Below the pieces are notes generated by a model. That model was not told the DNA's origin, did no database searches, and saw only the letters and a program-made list of their open reading frames with translations. The translations under genes and the position numbers were made by a program. Of a stretch of 64,000 bases of DNA, positions 12,764-24,786 are shown piece by piece. Origin of the DNA: Forficula auricularia (taxonomy: Eukaryota > Arthropoda > Insecta > Dermaptera > Forficulidae). Position 1 is the stretch's first letter. Each line of letters opens with the position of its first letter. Where the stretch lies: contig JALMQS010000066.1 of assembly GCA_024734495.1 (NCBI GenBank), positions 6,416,280-6,480,279 of the forward strand. The letters are read 5' to 3'.

Positions 12764-13508
12764 CCCGTAGATCTCAACGTAGGACACTCGACCCACAGAA
12801 TGCAATTTTATTTTTTAAGGAGACGCGTCGAGAATTAGTTATATTAAGGAGGTTCTTTCGTGACAATCCACACAAAAAGTTTTAGCCTCGTATGAACGGA
12901 ACTAAAATTTTAGGGTATTTTTTTTAACGTGACTGTCCACTCACACTAAGAAATCTCTATATTGATACACACATACTTGCCGGATCGTTTCCAAGCCATT
13001 GTGCTTATATCCCCTCCACTAAAAATAATCCCCCAAATAGTTTTTTTTGTTTTTTATCAAAACTACGTGTTAATAATTTCAATTTTTTTTTTAAGTTACT
13101 CCGTAATATATTATTCTAACAAATATTAGTTTTTCATCAAGATGGTGAAAGTCCTTCAATGAAAAAAAATAAAATAATGATCATATCCCCACCCTTTCCC
13201 TATCTACCCTATGTTAAAAATGTCATTTTTAATTGCAATTATTTCATGTTTGGTGTGGTAAATCGTCTTCAAATTTTAACAGTATGTGTATTATGCTTTT
13301 AATGACTTATATTCCAAGTTTCAAAAACTTTTTGAATTTTCGCATTTGTGAAAGAACTACCTTAACATTGAACCTTGTTTAAAGCACGATCATGTCATTT
13401 TAGGCTTCCTCCACGTGACTTGGAGTTCACTTTTTAAATAATAAGAATTATATATCACAAATGAGGATTTTAGAGATGCTTAGGGTGACATAAACGTTGG
13501 GAACCACT
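12764..13508. mobile_element. Possible hAT-like element, degraded
   Basis: The left end GTAGATCTCAACG and the right end (AGTGGTTCCCAACG on the other strand) agree at about 10 of 14 positions. TATATAAA and TATATAAG flank the unit as a candidate 8-bp duplication. The flank is simple sequence, so this could be chance. The interior 13020-13385 is a dispersed repeat also present at 50735-51045. Confidence 0.4.
13020..13385. repeat. Dispersed repeat, copy 1
   Basis: Shares a colinear series of phrases with 50735-51045: TTTTTATCAAAACTACG, AACAAATATTAGTTT, GCATTTGTGAAAGAACTACCTTAA. The two copies are clearly homologous but diverged. No ORF; element class unknown. Confidence 0.75.
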
Positions 13509-14490
13509 TATATAAGTCAAAAAGCTATTTATAAATACTTCTTATCCATTATCAAAAGCAAATAATAAGAGCCAAAATGTATAAAATAAAAATATTTAAA
13601 AAACTTTTATTTCAAAGCGTATTACTAAAAATTAATTAGAAAATTAATTTTTCTTTTGAACCTACACAATTTCACTATTTAAAAATAAAGCATGAAGGCT
13701 TTAAAATTTGCCCCCCATGTATTTTTTGTTCTTTCAAGATAAATTGGATTCTGTATATTTTTTGATTATTATTATTAATTATTTTTGAGAATTTTTTTTT
13801 TATTTTATTGGAGTCCTTAGTTAAGTTATATATTTTCGATATTTTTGTATAAAATAACTTAAGAAAATCTAGCTAATTGGTTGATATCGTCACAGAAAAA
13901 ATGGGCATATTGTCATTTTATATATAAATTCTAATGAATTAACAATATTTAAAATGTTTTAATAAAATAAATACAACGTGATTAAAATTATAAACTGACA
14001 TATTTTATTATTAAAATTTTATTATTGCTATTATTATTCATTTAATATATTCGATAGGAGAGGAGAGAAGAACATTAAATATGTATGCGGGTGGGTGCGA
14101 GAAAAACCTGTTGAATTAATATCTATAAAAATTTGCTTTGAATATTAATTTAACAGATATAGTTTATTTAGGGGTTTTAATTAACAATTTAACAAACATG
14201 ACAAGGGCGGGGGAGAATACAATTTGAATAAAATCTCAAGCACCCTTTTATATATGAGAATATCTGAATGAAAATATTTTTAGAAAATAAAAGAACTCTT
14301 CATTAAGGTAACAAAACATTTCGAGCATAAATCTCTTTTATTTGTTAATATACTTCTAGGTGTTAAAAGAGACTACATTTAGACGCGTATTAATTAAATC
14401 GCATTTGTGCATCTCAACAATAAGACTTAGTTAAGTTGTTGTACTTAAAATCCTTCACTATTATCAATACGTGGCTAAAAATGTGAAGAC
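13509..14490. other. AT-rich intergenic DNA, no gene recognised
   Basis: Low-complexity AT-rich sequence with no conserved ORF, no tandem array and no clear terminal repeats. Confidence 0.5.
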
Positions 14491-14499
14491 GTAAAACTC

Positions 14500-14740
14500 A
14501 TTCAATAATATTCAAGTGGATATTAGATGAAGTGCAGTCGAACAGAAAGAAGAAGATAGCCATTTACACTATTTGCTAGTTATTCATAATAACCGACGTT
14601 TCGGAGGCTATTCCTCCTTCTTCAAGGTTATTGAACTAGTCAGTGAAGATTAATTATTCATATGCAGCATTCCCTCTGTCTCCTCTTTCAGTGGCAGTGA
14701 ACAATAATATCTTGATATTTCTGAAATTCGTCAAGTACTT
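14500..14740 (-). mobile_element. Hammerhead-bearing terminal-repeat fragment (single copy)
   Basis: The stretch is colinear with the left arm of the foldback at 29789-30175: an AGAAGAAGATA segment, then the ribozyme on the minus strand, then GTCAGTGAAGA and CTCTGTCTCCT. Here only one arm is present. This supports one repeat family existing both as single units and as inverted pairs. Confidence 0.7.
14588..14632 (-). ncRNA. Hammerhead ribozyme copy, core C3 replaced by U
   Basis: Minus strand: a perfect 7-bp stem I (AAUAACC/GGUUAUU), stem II GGAGG/CCUCC, and GAAAC-GUC at the cleavage side are all intact. The core reads UUGAAGA instead of CUGAAGA. C3 is needed for catalysis in this family, so this copy is probably inactive although every helix is preserved. 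Confidence 0.65.
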
Positions 14741-15100
14741 ATTTTGATAACTTTTTAATAATATTATTCATGTCTTAAGTTTATTTATTTATTTGATTTC
14801 CTTCCCAGTCTTAAGGATACATACACATAAGTAATAGTGAAGTGATACAAAGGGTCCCCCCTTATCTCTCATTTTCGGATTTTTTTGAGAAAATAAAGTT
14901 TTACTTTTCGAGAAATTTTAATTTATTCTAATAGTATATTATATACAAAGCTCGAAACCACTTATAAATAAAAATAAATTTAAAATATCATTTTTTTGAA
15001 AACCCCCTTATATGGTATAATCATATATTCGTTGTATACTTATTTTTAACAACTCTTCTTTCGCCAAGCGTACTGGAGTATTGAATTCACGAAAAATTCT

Positions 15101-15346
15101 TAATAAAGAAAAAGTAAATAAATATTTTATGAAATATTCATTTACTATGAGCTAGGTTTTCTAGGTAACTGAGTTAGTTATTTTCTGTACTTCCTGAAGA
15201 TGGGTTGATAGCCCAAAATATATATATTGAAAAAATTTACCTCTTTTATTTTTTTTAATTTTTAACGTGAAACAAGTGGCCTAGAAAACCTAACTCATAG
15301 TAAATGAATATTTCATAAAATATTTATTTACTTTTATCTTTATTAT
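15101..15346. repeat. Foldback repeat with central decayed hammerhead
   Basis: Arms of about 65 bp (15102-15166 and 15280-15346) are nearly perfect reverse complements. The spacer holds CUGAAGA at 15194-15200, followed by U, GGG...GCCC and AAAAUAUAUAUU. The order matches the other ribozymes, but G12 of the GAAA box is replaced by A, so cleavage is not expected. Confidence 0.65.
15194..15236 (+). ncRNA. Decayed hammerhead ribozyme
   Basis: It has core CUGAAGA, an extra U, stem II GGG/CCC, and AAAAU where GAAAU is expected. The invariant G12 is lost. It is listed because it is flanked by inverted repeat arms like the intact copies at 26095-26332. Confidence 0.35.
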
Positions 15347-16004
15347 GGTAAAGATGTTTCACTTTGCACCAACCCCACAATCTCTATTAAAGATTCTTAA
15401 CTTTTAATAATTCTTCATATTAATAAATATGGAGAAATAGAATTTACAAATATAATTTTATTGTATGTCTAATTTCCGATACCTCCGTTCCTCCGTTAAC
15501 ACGATAGCAGATGACTGCGAAATTATCTTCCAGAAGATTGGGGATAAAATGTTGGTATTTCAATTAGTAAGCACTGATTAGAATTAGGGCTTCAAGTTTT
15601 TTGGATGAAAAATACATGGGAACCTTTTTATTAGTTGTAGGTAATGAGGGCAAATCCGGTATATAACTTTGTATTAATAAGCTGCTATGATTAAATTCTA
15701 GATTAAATCGTTTGGAAGTAAAAATTTTCAAATAACCAAAATTTATAGAGAGCGTACCATGTCTTGAAAATATTTTAAGGTTTCCCTCCAATTAAATTAA
15801 TCGGTAGGCTGGGTAAGCTTTGACTGGGCAGCGACCCCAAACAAGTATTGAATTTAATTCTTCGATTTACAACTAATAAAGGCGATTAAAAGAAAAACAA
15901 CAAAGTTAATCTGAAGTAAAAGAAAAACACGTTGTATCAATTTGAAGTACACCAATCATAAACTTTGTTCTTTAGAAGTTTGAAGAGTGATACTCCGTTC
16001 TAAG

Positions 16005-16040
16005 TATATAAAAACAAGAAGAAAAAAATTCCACTCAGTT
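16005..16040 (+). promoter_or_regulatory. Core promoter: TATA box plus initiator
   Basis: TATAAA at 16007-16012 is followed by the arthropod initiator TCAGTT at 16035-16040, with the A at 16037 exactly 30 bases after the first T of the TATA box. This is canonical spacing for RNA polymerase II. A poly(A) signal AATAAA follows within about 50 bases (16085-16090). A promoter this close to a poly(A) signal is the layout of an LTR (U3-R), so a solo LTR is one reading. LTR ends were not identified. Confidence 0.45.
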
Positions 16041-16179
16041 AGAAACTTTGCCAGCTGAAAAAATTGGTTCCAAGTTTTCAGTTCAATAAAATCTTTTTTA
16101 TTTTTTTTACATCTTATTTCCCTCTGATTTGTGATATAATCTTAAACGTTAATTTAATTTGTGCACGCCATTTCACTTA

Positions 16180-17459
16180 AGCTGCATTCTACGCTGACGT
16201 GTCGTGTTAACACGTAAGCTGACGTTCTCGGCGGCGCGTGTTAACACGTCAGCTTCAGGCGGGGTGTGCACACTACGCTGACGTGTTAGCTCGTCAGTTG
16301 TTCTTTGGTTGCTTATACAGACAGGAATACGAAATGGATAGGAGACTTTTGGATGGCTAATCCAAATGAACAAATGATTAAATCGTCGGCTTAGAGTGTA
16401 AACCTGCTAACTCCATTTTTTTATCATATAAGTTATAGTCGTATATCCTGCACACATAAGAACTTTCCATGACGTCAGTCATGTCACTGACAGTGCAGTA
16501 TATTCTCTATATAAGCCGTCCGCTGGCTAACTCGTTGAACATTTTCGCCCCATTGAAGTCCTCCGTAGGCTCTGCCCAAAAGCCCCCTCTCTTAAATTCG
16601 GGATTTATTTAAATCAGCGACAACTCATTTACAAATACGTTCACAATACGTTACAATTTACTTAAATTCGGAATTTATCCAAATCACCGACAATACGTAA
16701 CCTATACGTTATTCTTAATAATTGTACCTAAACTCTTATAAAAGTGTTATTGTAAACTTTCTTCAATAAATAAATTTAATAAGTCTATTTAAACAAGTTC
16801 CAAAAGGGATTATTGGAAATAAAGTTCTTTTTAAAAACTCTCATCCTCGACCACAAACTTATTTTATATGACATATTAATACTGTTCGAAAGAAAAAGAA
16901 ATGCAGCATCGTCTAAGTAAAACTGCTACTTAAAATTATGATCGTAAGTTCTACAGAAAATGAAGTAAAAAATGTGAAAAATAGTTTTTTCCATAAGAAC
17001 AATATTAAATTTTGTTTGTCTTTTCCTTGTTGTGAGTTTGCAGGATTACTCTTTGAGGCGACGAAATATGGAATTTAAATGATAATTGACTGCTTTATTA
17101 AATTTCATCTTCTATACAAATAATAATCAACTGGTGTGTTCACCACACGACTTTCACATTTTCATTTATTTGAAATCATCGCGACACTACTAATTTACAC
17201 CACCTTCCTTTATTTCGTTTTTTTTTTATTTTTTCAAAAACGGCTCTAACGATTTTTTTTTTAGTGTATTTATCAAGTGCCGTGAGTTATTAGTTGTGTC
17301 AAATTTTTAATCCGGTTGAAATAAAGGAAGGGCGTTTAAAGTAGATTGTCTCGTCATAACACAAACGTTCACACTCCTAATTAAAATAATTGATTAATTT
17401 TTGTTGCCCTCGTCAGCTGACGTGTTAACACGACACGTCAGCGTAGTGTGAATGCGGCT
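16180..17459. mobile_element. Harbinger-like non-autonomous element
   Basis: The left end AGCTGCATTCTACGCTGACG matches the right end, which reads AGCCGCATTCACACTACGCTGACG-like sequence on the other strand; both continue into GTGTCGTGTTAACACGT. The flanks are TTA on both sides (16177-16179 and 17460-17462), a 3-bp duplication typical of PIF/Harbinger. The phrase GTGTTAACACGT recurs inside the left end at about 16238-16249. No transposase ORF; the interior is partly other DNA with promoter-like sequence. Confidence 0.7.
16468..16537 (+). promoter_or_regulatory. Promoter-like segment inside the Harbinger-like element
   Basis: A CRE-type TGACGTCA at 16471-16478 precedes TATATAA at 16508-16514 and an initiator-like TCGTTG at 16532-16537. 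AATAAATAAA at about 16765 could end the transcript. The layout resembles an LTR or a transposase promoter. Nothing coding follows, so its role is inferred only. Confidence 0.35.
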
Positions 17460-17784
17460 TTACGTTTACTTCTCTTTTATCTAATAAAAGTTTAATTTTG
17501 TAAAAGAATAAATAATTTAATAATATAGGTGAAAGCATATGTAAACCATTTCAATGAAGATTTTCTTAAAGATATAGATTAAGAGAATATAGTCTCCTTT
17601 TGTAAACACCCAGGCCTGACATGGAATATGACAAATAAAGAATACGAATTTACAAATGTCAAAATTAAGAAATAAACCAAATAATAAAAAAAAAAAATTC
17701 GCTAAGGGGCCAGTTATGGGAAAATAAAAAGTTGAAATAAAAGCCAACTTCTATTTGATACTTTATTTTGGGCAGACGTAATCG

Positions 17785-17840
17785 ATATTTTACAACGTTT
17801 CGAGCGCTATACCGCTGCTCTTCATCAGTGCACGTCAACT
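17785..17840 (-). ncRNA. Hammerhead ribozyme copy (GAGC subfamily)
   Basis: On the minus strand the canonical core CUGAUGA (17828-17822) is followed by an extra A. Stem II is GAGC/GCUC with an 11-nt loop, then GAAAC and GUU. The core is intact. Stem I is weak: the bases beside the core do not pair well with those after the cleavage site. Either this copy is decayed or it relies on a bulged stem I. A homologous copy lies at 56256-56300. Confidence 0.55.
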
Positions 17841-18315
17841 GGAAAAGATTATTGCATGTTTTAAATTTTTGTTTTAACATTTATAATAAATTTTTAAAGG
17901 GTGGAATTGAGGATTATATACTACTCACCCAAGTCACAAAAACACGCAAAATTTATCTCCAGCAGACGTTTTACATTTGAAATCATTACACTGGTAAACA
18001 ACTTATTTCAACTGAACAATTTCAATTACTGTCTTTCGTTCTGCCTTCATTTTACATATATAGAACCCAAATTCCCCACTCCACTTTTTATTTTCCCATA
18101 ACTAGCCAATTCGTTAAAATAAAATCACCAAACACGGTTCTTTTTAAAAAAATAAAAATTGAAAAAGTAAATTTGCGAATCTTCGAGGGATGGGGTCTAC
18201 TTAACCGATTCCATATTTTTTTCATCTGTTTTCCAAGTAATGATTTTATAGCTTCCAAAATAATTTTAATCTAAAATACTCAATCTTAGCTACTTGTGTG
18301 ACACATCAATTCCTG

Positions 18316-18378
18316 TGAATCAATTGTAATAGACTGATGAAGAGAGCAAAGTCCTCGAAACTATAGTTTCGTTATAAA
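18316..18378 (+). ncRNA. Hammerhead ribozyme (GAG subfamily)
   Basis: The core CUGAUGA is at 18334-18340, followed by an extra A. Stem II is GAG/CUC with a long loop. GAAAC at 18357-18361 continues into the palindrome ACUAUAGU, which can form a 4-bp stem III either within the molecule (with no loop) or between two molecules. Stem I is AG/UC, an internal loop, then UGUAA paired with UUAUA-type sequence. AATAAA follows at 18376. All catalytic positions fit. Confidence 0.72.
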
Positions 18379-18399
18379 TAAATTTAAAATGTATTTTTT

Positions 18400-19900
18400 C
18401 AGCAGAAGACACACGCTTTTATTGTCCCTTTCAATTGAAAAATATATAATTTTATGTTAACAAGAATTTTTTATATGATCTATTCAACGATACTCTGCCT
18501 GATAGACTGTACCAAATTTGTTTTTTCTCATCATTTACTAGACTTGGGAAGGTGCCTCAATTTTTCATGTTATTTCTTTAACCATATGACATGGGGAATA
18601 TTAAAATAAAAACATATAATAATCCTATGAAATTTCATTATAATAGGCGTTAAATTGAATTGAGCTACCTGACTTTTATAGGAGTGCGAAATTATAAAGT
18701 TTCCTACGGAACATTACAAAGTGGAAAAATATTGTTATTTTGAAATAAATCTTGAATCTTTTTTATAGTATTAAATTCATTACAGTTGTTTAAAAACGTG
18801 TATTAATAAATAATTTAAACATTTTTTTATTGTTTTTAAAGAATTAAATTCATTTATATGATTAGTAAAAATATCATTTTTTATCTACTAGTTTTGCAAT
18901 ACCAAAAATCTATTTTTCTATCTTTGACAATTAATTTAAAATAAAAGGAAAATTATTTCCTGATTGCCTGTAACATAGGCAACCAATAGTACAGCTTGCA
19001 TCTGATTATTATTTAAACAAGCTCTCTGTACATAATTATCTACTACCCCGATAGAGTTTACTTAAACACTTGAATTTGGATTTAATAAAACAAAAGATAT
19101 TAAAATTAGTAAAGTTTGAAGTGAAGGACACTCTGGCATGAGCCCTTCCTCTGGTATTTACAATAGAGTAAATTAGAACAAGAGATTATTGTATTTAAAA
19201 GTTCTTATTAAAAAATAAAAGAGCAAAAAGGTTTCTATGATGAGTCAAGTGATCAGGAATATTAAACAAGGCTGAATTAATCTCGGATTGAAATTGACCT
19301 CGATATTAAACTGCATTATATTACTTCATATAGAATTTAATAACAAATTCCAAGGGTGTTCATTTGATGAAAATACTCGATTTTACGCATCTTGAAAGTT
19401 GTTAATTCTTGAATGCATTATAGTTTCGAAATTTGCATAGGACATCACTTGGCTGATCGTAAAAACATTTCCACCCTTTTCCTTTTGATATAGGAATAGG
19501 TCCAGCTCTTAACCAGGGTACTTAAGTTAAATAAAATGATCTTCCAGGGCGCACAAAGAAAATGAATATTTTTAAATATTCGTTTTGATTTATTAATAAT
19601 GACTCGATTGTTCGGATTATTAACAACATGGGGGCTGCCGAAGATGTGCATCTAGTTACTATAAATATGGGGGAGTTTTTAGATTTCGAGACTCGTATAC
19701 AGAGTTTCCATAAGTTCACGAATAACCATGTTCAGTATTTTCATTAGCTTGACGATACAAGGGAACTAGCAAATCAAATGCGTAGGCGGGATTTCACGGG
19801 ACATCATGGAAACTATGTGAAGTGTGATTTTTTTGTAGATATTTTCAAGCCATATCCTCTATAAATATGTATAAAATCAAGTAATTCCCAAAAAGTGAAC
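18400..19900. other. AT-rich intergenic DNA, no gene recognised
   Basis: Frames are short and unsupported. No terminal repeats or conserved protein motifs were seen. Confidence 0.5.
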
Positions 19901-19909
19901 GTCGTAAGT

Positions 19910-21218
19910 AAGGGCTGTCCAACCCGAGCCCCGCGGGCTGCATGCGGCCCGGCACTGCAATGAGTGTGGCTCAACATAAAATTCTTTATTCCCTTTTTTG
20001 AAATATGAATGTACATTTGTACAATACGTGAAGCTTTTTTCAAGAATAAAATTCACTAAAAGCAAAATTATAAGCTCAACTATATAAGATAAAAAAAAAA
20101 TAATGAAGTTTCGAATATTTAAAAATTATAATTGAATGTAATGGAACCGGGTTTGAAAGGAAAGGAGGAAGGATTCCAATAAATTACACCTTATTTTATA
20201 TGTGTTAATTTTTTCTTTCCTCACTACCTCTGGGCTGCCTTCCATTACATTCAATTAAAGTTTCTACCAGTCCGTCTCTCTCCAGAGAAAATTTCGTTGT
20301 TTAAAAATTATTCTTCTCATATTTTCCTTTTCTAAAATATTTATTATTTCAATAATTTATATGCTACGACACTAACCAAGTCTATAGCTATATCATTCTA
20401 CTAGTACAAGGAGACACAGAATTGGGGTTTTTTAGAACAATTCCAATTAATTGATAATTTCTCTTCTGGACTAAAACTTGTCCGGACTTGTCTTTTAGAT
20501 TTTTGCACGTTCTTACATGTAAATTGATAATGGATAGTCCGGGATTATTATATCCGTGGCCCTTTTAAAAAATAATCCTCATATCCTTTTTTAATCCCAT
20601 TCGATTTAAACCAAGGCTGTCCAACCCGTGGCCCAATATAAAATTCCTTAAAATATTGAGATCTATATGTAGATACAGGAAAACACACAACAATTGGGCC
20701 TGATAATTTTTTTTTTCTCTAAAATAAGAAATCTGAAAATCTACTGTGAAGTTTTCGAAAAATAAAAGTGCTAATTGAATCTGGAACTAGATTGCAAGAT
20801 TTCCGAAAAAATAATCATCATTTTAGTTTATTTTTTACTCCATTTTCATTAGAAATAAAGTTTCTAATTGCAAACTTTCTGATTAAATGTTCTAGAACAA
20901 TTAGATACCAATCTGAAAGAAAAATTGAATATTGTCTCTTTATTAGAATTTTATATTAATTATCTAGCCAGGAAAAAAATATAAACAAATACTAATACAT
21001 AATATCAATTTTTGTAAGTATGTATGTATAAAATTTACGAAAAGTAAAATTAGAAGCTCACTATGAGCTAAAAAATAATAAAATTCTTATTTCTACATTA
21101 TTAACTATCTTTTTTGAATAATAAATATCAATAGAATTATAATATTTTATCTGCGGTCCGAAACAATTTTTTTTTCTTCAAATATGCCCCTCGTAAGCCA
21201 AAAAGTTGGACACCCCTG
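19910..21218. mobile_element. hAT-like element with nested insertions
   Basis: The left end AAGGGCTGTCCAAC matches the right end, which reads CAGGGGTGTCCAAC on the other strand. The flanks TCGTAAGT (19902-19909) and TCGTAGGT (21219-21226) form an 8-bp duplication with one mismatch. A second left-type end, CAAGGCTGTCCAACCCG, starts near 20614, so two related copies may be nested or recombined. It contains a piece of a hammerhead-bearing repeat at 20128-20305. No intact transposase. Confidence 0.8.
20128..20305 (+). repeat. Fragment of the GGAGG hammerhead repeat family, ribozyme lost
   Basis: Matches the 3' part of the unit at 28097-28254: GGTTTGAAAGGAAAGGAGG, ATTACACCTTATTT, CTGGGCTGCCTTCC, ACCAGTCCGTCTCTCTCC. 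The ribozyme core that should precede it is absent. The segment starts almost at the predicted cleavage point (GGGTTTG), which is what insertion of a cleaved RNA copy would produce. Confidence 0.65.
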
Positions 21219-21354
21219 TCGTAGGTAATTTGCACCACTTAGCAGCCAAATAGAAAATAATTAAGATCAACCCATCCGTGATTTCGTTAATCCCTATGAC
21301 TTCTAGTGTCTAAAACTCATTTAGAATCCTGTATTATTTATTCAATCTTTCAAC

Positions 21355-21415
21355 CATAGCCTCCGCAAGGGGTGGTCCAGATGCACCCGTGGGTCCCGGG
21401 CCCGGACCCTACCGG
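21355..21415. repeat. GC-rich dispersed repeat end, copy 1
   Basis: The phrase GCCTCCGCAAGGGG...TGCACCC...GGGTCCCGGG recurs at 36625-36672 as GCCTCCACAAGAGGGG...TGCACCC...GGGACCCGGG. It is a shared element terminus of unknown class. Confidence 0.5.
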
Positions 21416-22337
21416 TACATTTTTTTTTAATTATTCCACTTGATTAAAAACTCATACTTATTCTATGAATATTTTTTTTCTCAAAGAAAGCACTTCTTTG
21501 CATCTTAATTGAAAAAATAAAAATAAAAACATAGCTTAGTACAGACGCCCAATAGTAATAACTAGTATTCACTAGAGTTGTACTATATTAACTAGAATTG
21601 AAACGGCTTCATCCCTTAATGATAGCTATATAAATCCACACGAAAGGAATTTTACATAAATTATTTCATCACTTCAACTAACCAAAATAATTGAGATATT
21701 TTACTATGAGGGAAAAAATATTCTATTAAAAAAATATATAAAATGAAAAGACGCGTTTACGTGTATATATAAAATAGGGTTGTGTGGGAGAGAAAGGGAG
21801 AGGGTTGTTTTTTGTTTCATGCTTTCAAATGTTTTTGACAATTATTTTAATTTATTAACTTTGGCCTTTTGTTCCCCCCACCTCATGCCCACGCGTCGGG
21901 GGTGAATCTATTAAAGCCCTTTAGATGTTTATTTTATTCATTTAAACAGACTCCTCTTCAAATAAAAAGCTTTTACAACAGAAATGAGACAGAGAGAAAG
22001 ATTATCTCGCTTAAATCATTTTAATAAAAATAACAATATATATATGATGATCTACTATGAATATCACAAATTCATCCCATTCGTTTTCCACATGAATTTG
22101 GAAATAAAGTGGATTTTATTTAAAAAAAATCTTTTAAAAAATTAACAGACAATCCTTTCAAACATCTTTTGAAAAATAGAAAATAAAAATAAAATAAATT
22201 AGCTGAAGATGCACTATCACAGTGTTTCTCAACCTTTTGTAGAACGAGTAACCCAAGAGCACTTATACACTTATACGTATTTATTTCTGAGGAACCCCCT
22301 ACCACACTTTTTGGTCAAAATATCAACATCATGCTAC

Positions 22338-23000
22338 TTTTAACCGACTTCAAAAAAGGAGGAGGTTCGACTAAATTCGACTGAATTTTTACTTTATCCA
22401 ATGCGAAGCATGGGAGAAAGTATTGGAATCGCTCTCGCGGCAAGCGCGACTTCAAAGGGTCCTCAGGTAAAGACTACGGAACCCATAGACTCAATGAAGG
22501 TCACAAATTGAAGTATTCAATGAGATTGAATTTTAGCACGTGACGGTTTTGCCAAAAATTACCTGGAATCTCGTCGAGAGGCCAAAAAGTGCCATTTTTT
22601 TTGGAAGTGCGTGGGGATGGATGGATGTATGTATGTGTGTTATCGTTTTTTTCGTCCACGATTTTTTCCACACCTTTGCACTGATTGAAATGAAATTGAA
22701 AACCTACCATTAGTTTAACAAAATGAAGCGCTGATTAGTTTTTGGTACATATCGGTTCACAAACATTAGTACTTTATTTCGGTACTTTTTTAGTTTTTTC
22801 TAAATATCTTGAAAATGACTTAACCAATTTTGATGAAATTTAATATCCTAATTAAGTACCTTGGGGACCACAAAAAAGGTTAAATAAAGTTTTTAGTAAA
22901 ATTATATTTTAAAGTACTTTACTCAAGAACATATTAATATTTCAAATGAATTTGGATAAAGTTTAGCAACGATCCGTTGCAGTTTTTTTTTTTTCTTCTG
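22338..23000. repeat. Dispersed repeat beginning ACCGACTTCAAAAAAGG, copy 1
   Basis: The block with the phrases GAAGCATGGG, GCAAGCGCGACTTCAAAGGG and GAAGCGCTGATTAG is found inverted at 32080-32540 and, in part, at 25530-25680. A second start of the same kind (ACCGACTTCAAAAAAGGAGG) occurs at 23117. Non-coding; the ACCGACTTC edge suggests the same system as the foldback at 23563-23945. Confidence 0.7.
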
Positions 23001-23562
23001 TCTATGTTACCTCATATCTATAGATTTGAAAGCCGATTTTGAAAATTTTTTTTGCATTGGTTTCAGTCTAGCTTCCGATTGGTCCCGTTTTTTTTCTATC
23101 TTGTAAATGATTTTTAACCGACTTCAAAAAAGGAGGATGTTATCAATTCGACTGAATTTTTTTTAAATATATTTTATTCGATTTCTTCGCCAATTATGAA
23201 CCGATTTCGATGATTTTTGTTGCATTGGGTTCAGTCTACTTCCGGATTGGTCCCGTTTTTTTTTCATTGGTATTAGACCTTTTTTGTTAGGTTTGTTCAG
23301 GACTAATTTCTTTGTTTATGAACCGATTTCGATGAATCTTTTTTTATTGGAAAGGCGGTATCTTAGGGATGGTGCCATATTAATTTGGTCAAGTTCTGAT
23401 GATATGATCAACGACGAAATAACGTAAATCTCCAATTCTTATGAGCAAATAATCGAAATTATGATAAATAAATTCTTTTATAAAAAAAAATCTTATAACC
23501 ACTATTAATAACATCATTAAAAAAAGAAAAAGAAAAATAATTTTTATAAAAAAAAATAAAAC

Positions 23563-23945
23563 CGACTTCAAAAAACTTAAATGCAACAAATCAAATAATA
23601 ATAACTTAAAAATAAAATAAAATTCACTAAAAGGTATAAAATAATTATCTTATTTAGTTACAACTAAACGACGAAATTGTTACATGAAATCACTTTTTGA
23701 AGTCGGTACATATACATTTTATGAATCGCATTTGACGGATCTTACTTAGTACGTTTGGTGGGTACGCTCGCCTATAGGTATAGTTTGTTTGGCACCGACT
23801 TCAAAAAGTAATTTCATGTTAATATTTCGTCGTTTAGTTGTAACTAAATAAGATAATTATTTTATACCTTTCAGTGGATTTTATTTTATTTTTAAGTTAT
23901 TATTATTTTATTTGTTGCATTTAAGTTTTTTGAAGTCGGTTTTAA
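23563..23945. mobile_element. Foldback element of the CGACTTCAAAAA family
   Basis: Two arms of about 140 bp (23563-23707 and 23795-23945) are near-perfect reverse complements that both begin ACCGACTTCAAAAA. The spacer of about 90 bp is unique. A one-arm relative lies at 1944-2110. Close arm identity implies recent insertion or gene conversion. No ORF; likely mobilised in trans. Confidence 0.82.
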
Positions 23946-24786
23946 TTTTTTTTTATAAAAATTATATAACTTCCAAATATAACATACTGCCGACGATAAC
24001 GGTGTGACCACATTTTAAAAATTTGCTAGATTTTGGGGAAATTGGGTATAAAAAACATGCATTTTAAATTACAATACTTAACATTTTTATTTTCATGAAT
24101 AATATTATTATCAAATTTTTTTGGTAATGTCATTGGCATACCTATATGCCCCTTTCGGATCAGACAGGTTTTTTTTTACATATTCAATGTATACTCATAA
24201 ATAATATTCTCATCTATTTGAAAAGCAATATTATTTGAAACATCATTAATAAAAAAATAATAATAAAACAATTTAATTGATGTTTTCATTTTGTAACTAA
24301 TGTAATGTAATCGTTGTTTTATAAGAAAGTTAAGGAACTTTAGAGCAACAAAAATGGTATCACTGTGAAAATAATAGTGATCTTCACCGCATTCTTAAGT
24401 ATCAATGGTTTTATTTGACTATAAGGTAATACTTAGGCTCTAAATTTAGTATTTTTTTTCTTTACATGACAAATTTTTTGAGGGATGATACTACTAACTA
24501 CCATTTTTGTTTTATTGACCTCTAGGCGGGGAACCCCAAACCTCCCTTTGTGAAATCCTGGGGTTCCGCGGAACCCAGGTTGAGAATCACTACACTATCA
24601 TAACAAGTAGGTTGTATCCATGGATCCAAAATCCCCTAGCTCAGACAATGTATATCCATGAATATAAATTATAAAATATCCATTAAATTTGTTTTACTCG
24701 GTATCTTCCTCATGCAGGCTTGGCATGTTGAAGTATTCAGTTCACTCGAAAATATTTCATTTTTTAACCCATGTTAACTAGAGCAG

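Larger units (their letters stand above)
22220..24592. mobile_element. Large hAT-like element with nested repeats
   Basis: It begins CAGTGTTTCTCAACC. Its right end reads TAGTGATTCTCAACC on the other strand. Both sides carry the perfect 8-bp duplication CACTATCA (22212-22219 and 24593-24600). The sub-terminal right end contains GGGGTTCCGCGGAACCC, a strong hairpin. At 2373 bp it is big enough for a transposase, but none is readable; the interior is filled by CGACTTCAAAAA-family elements. A remnant of the same right end occurs near 28305-28330. Confidence 0.88.
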
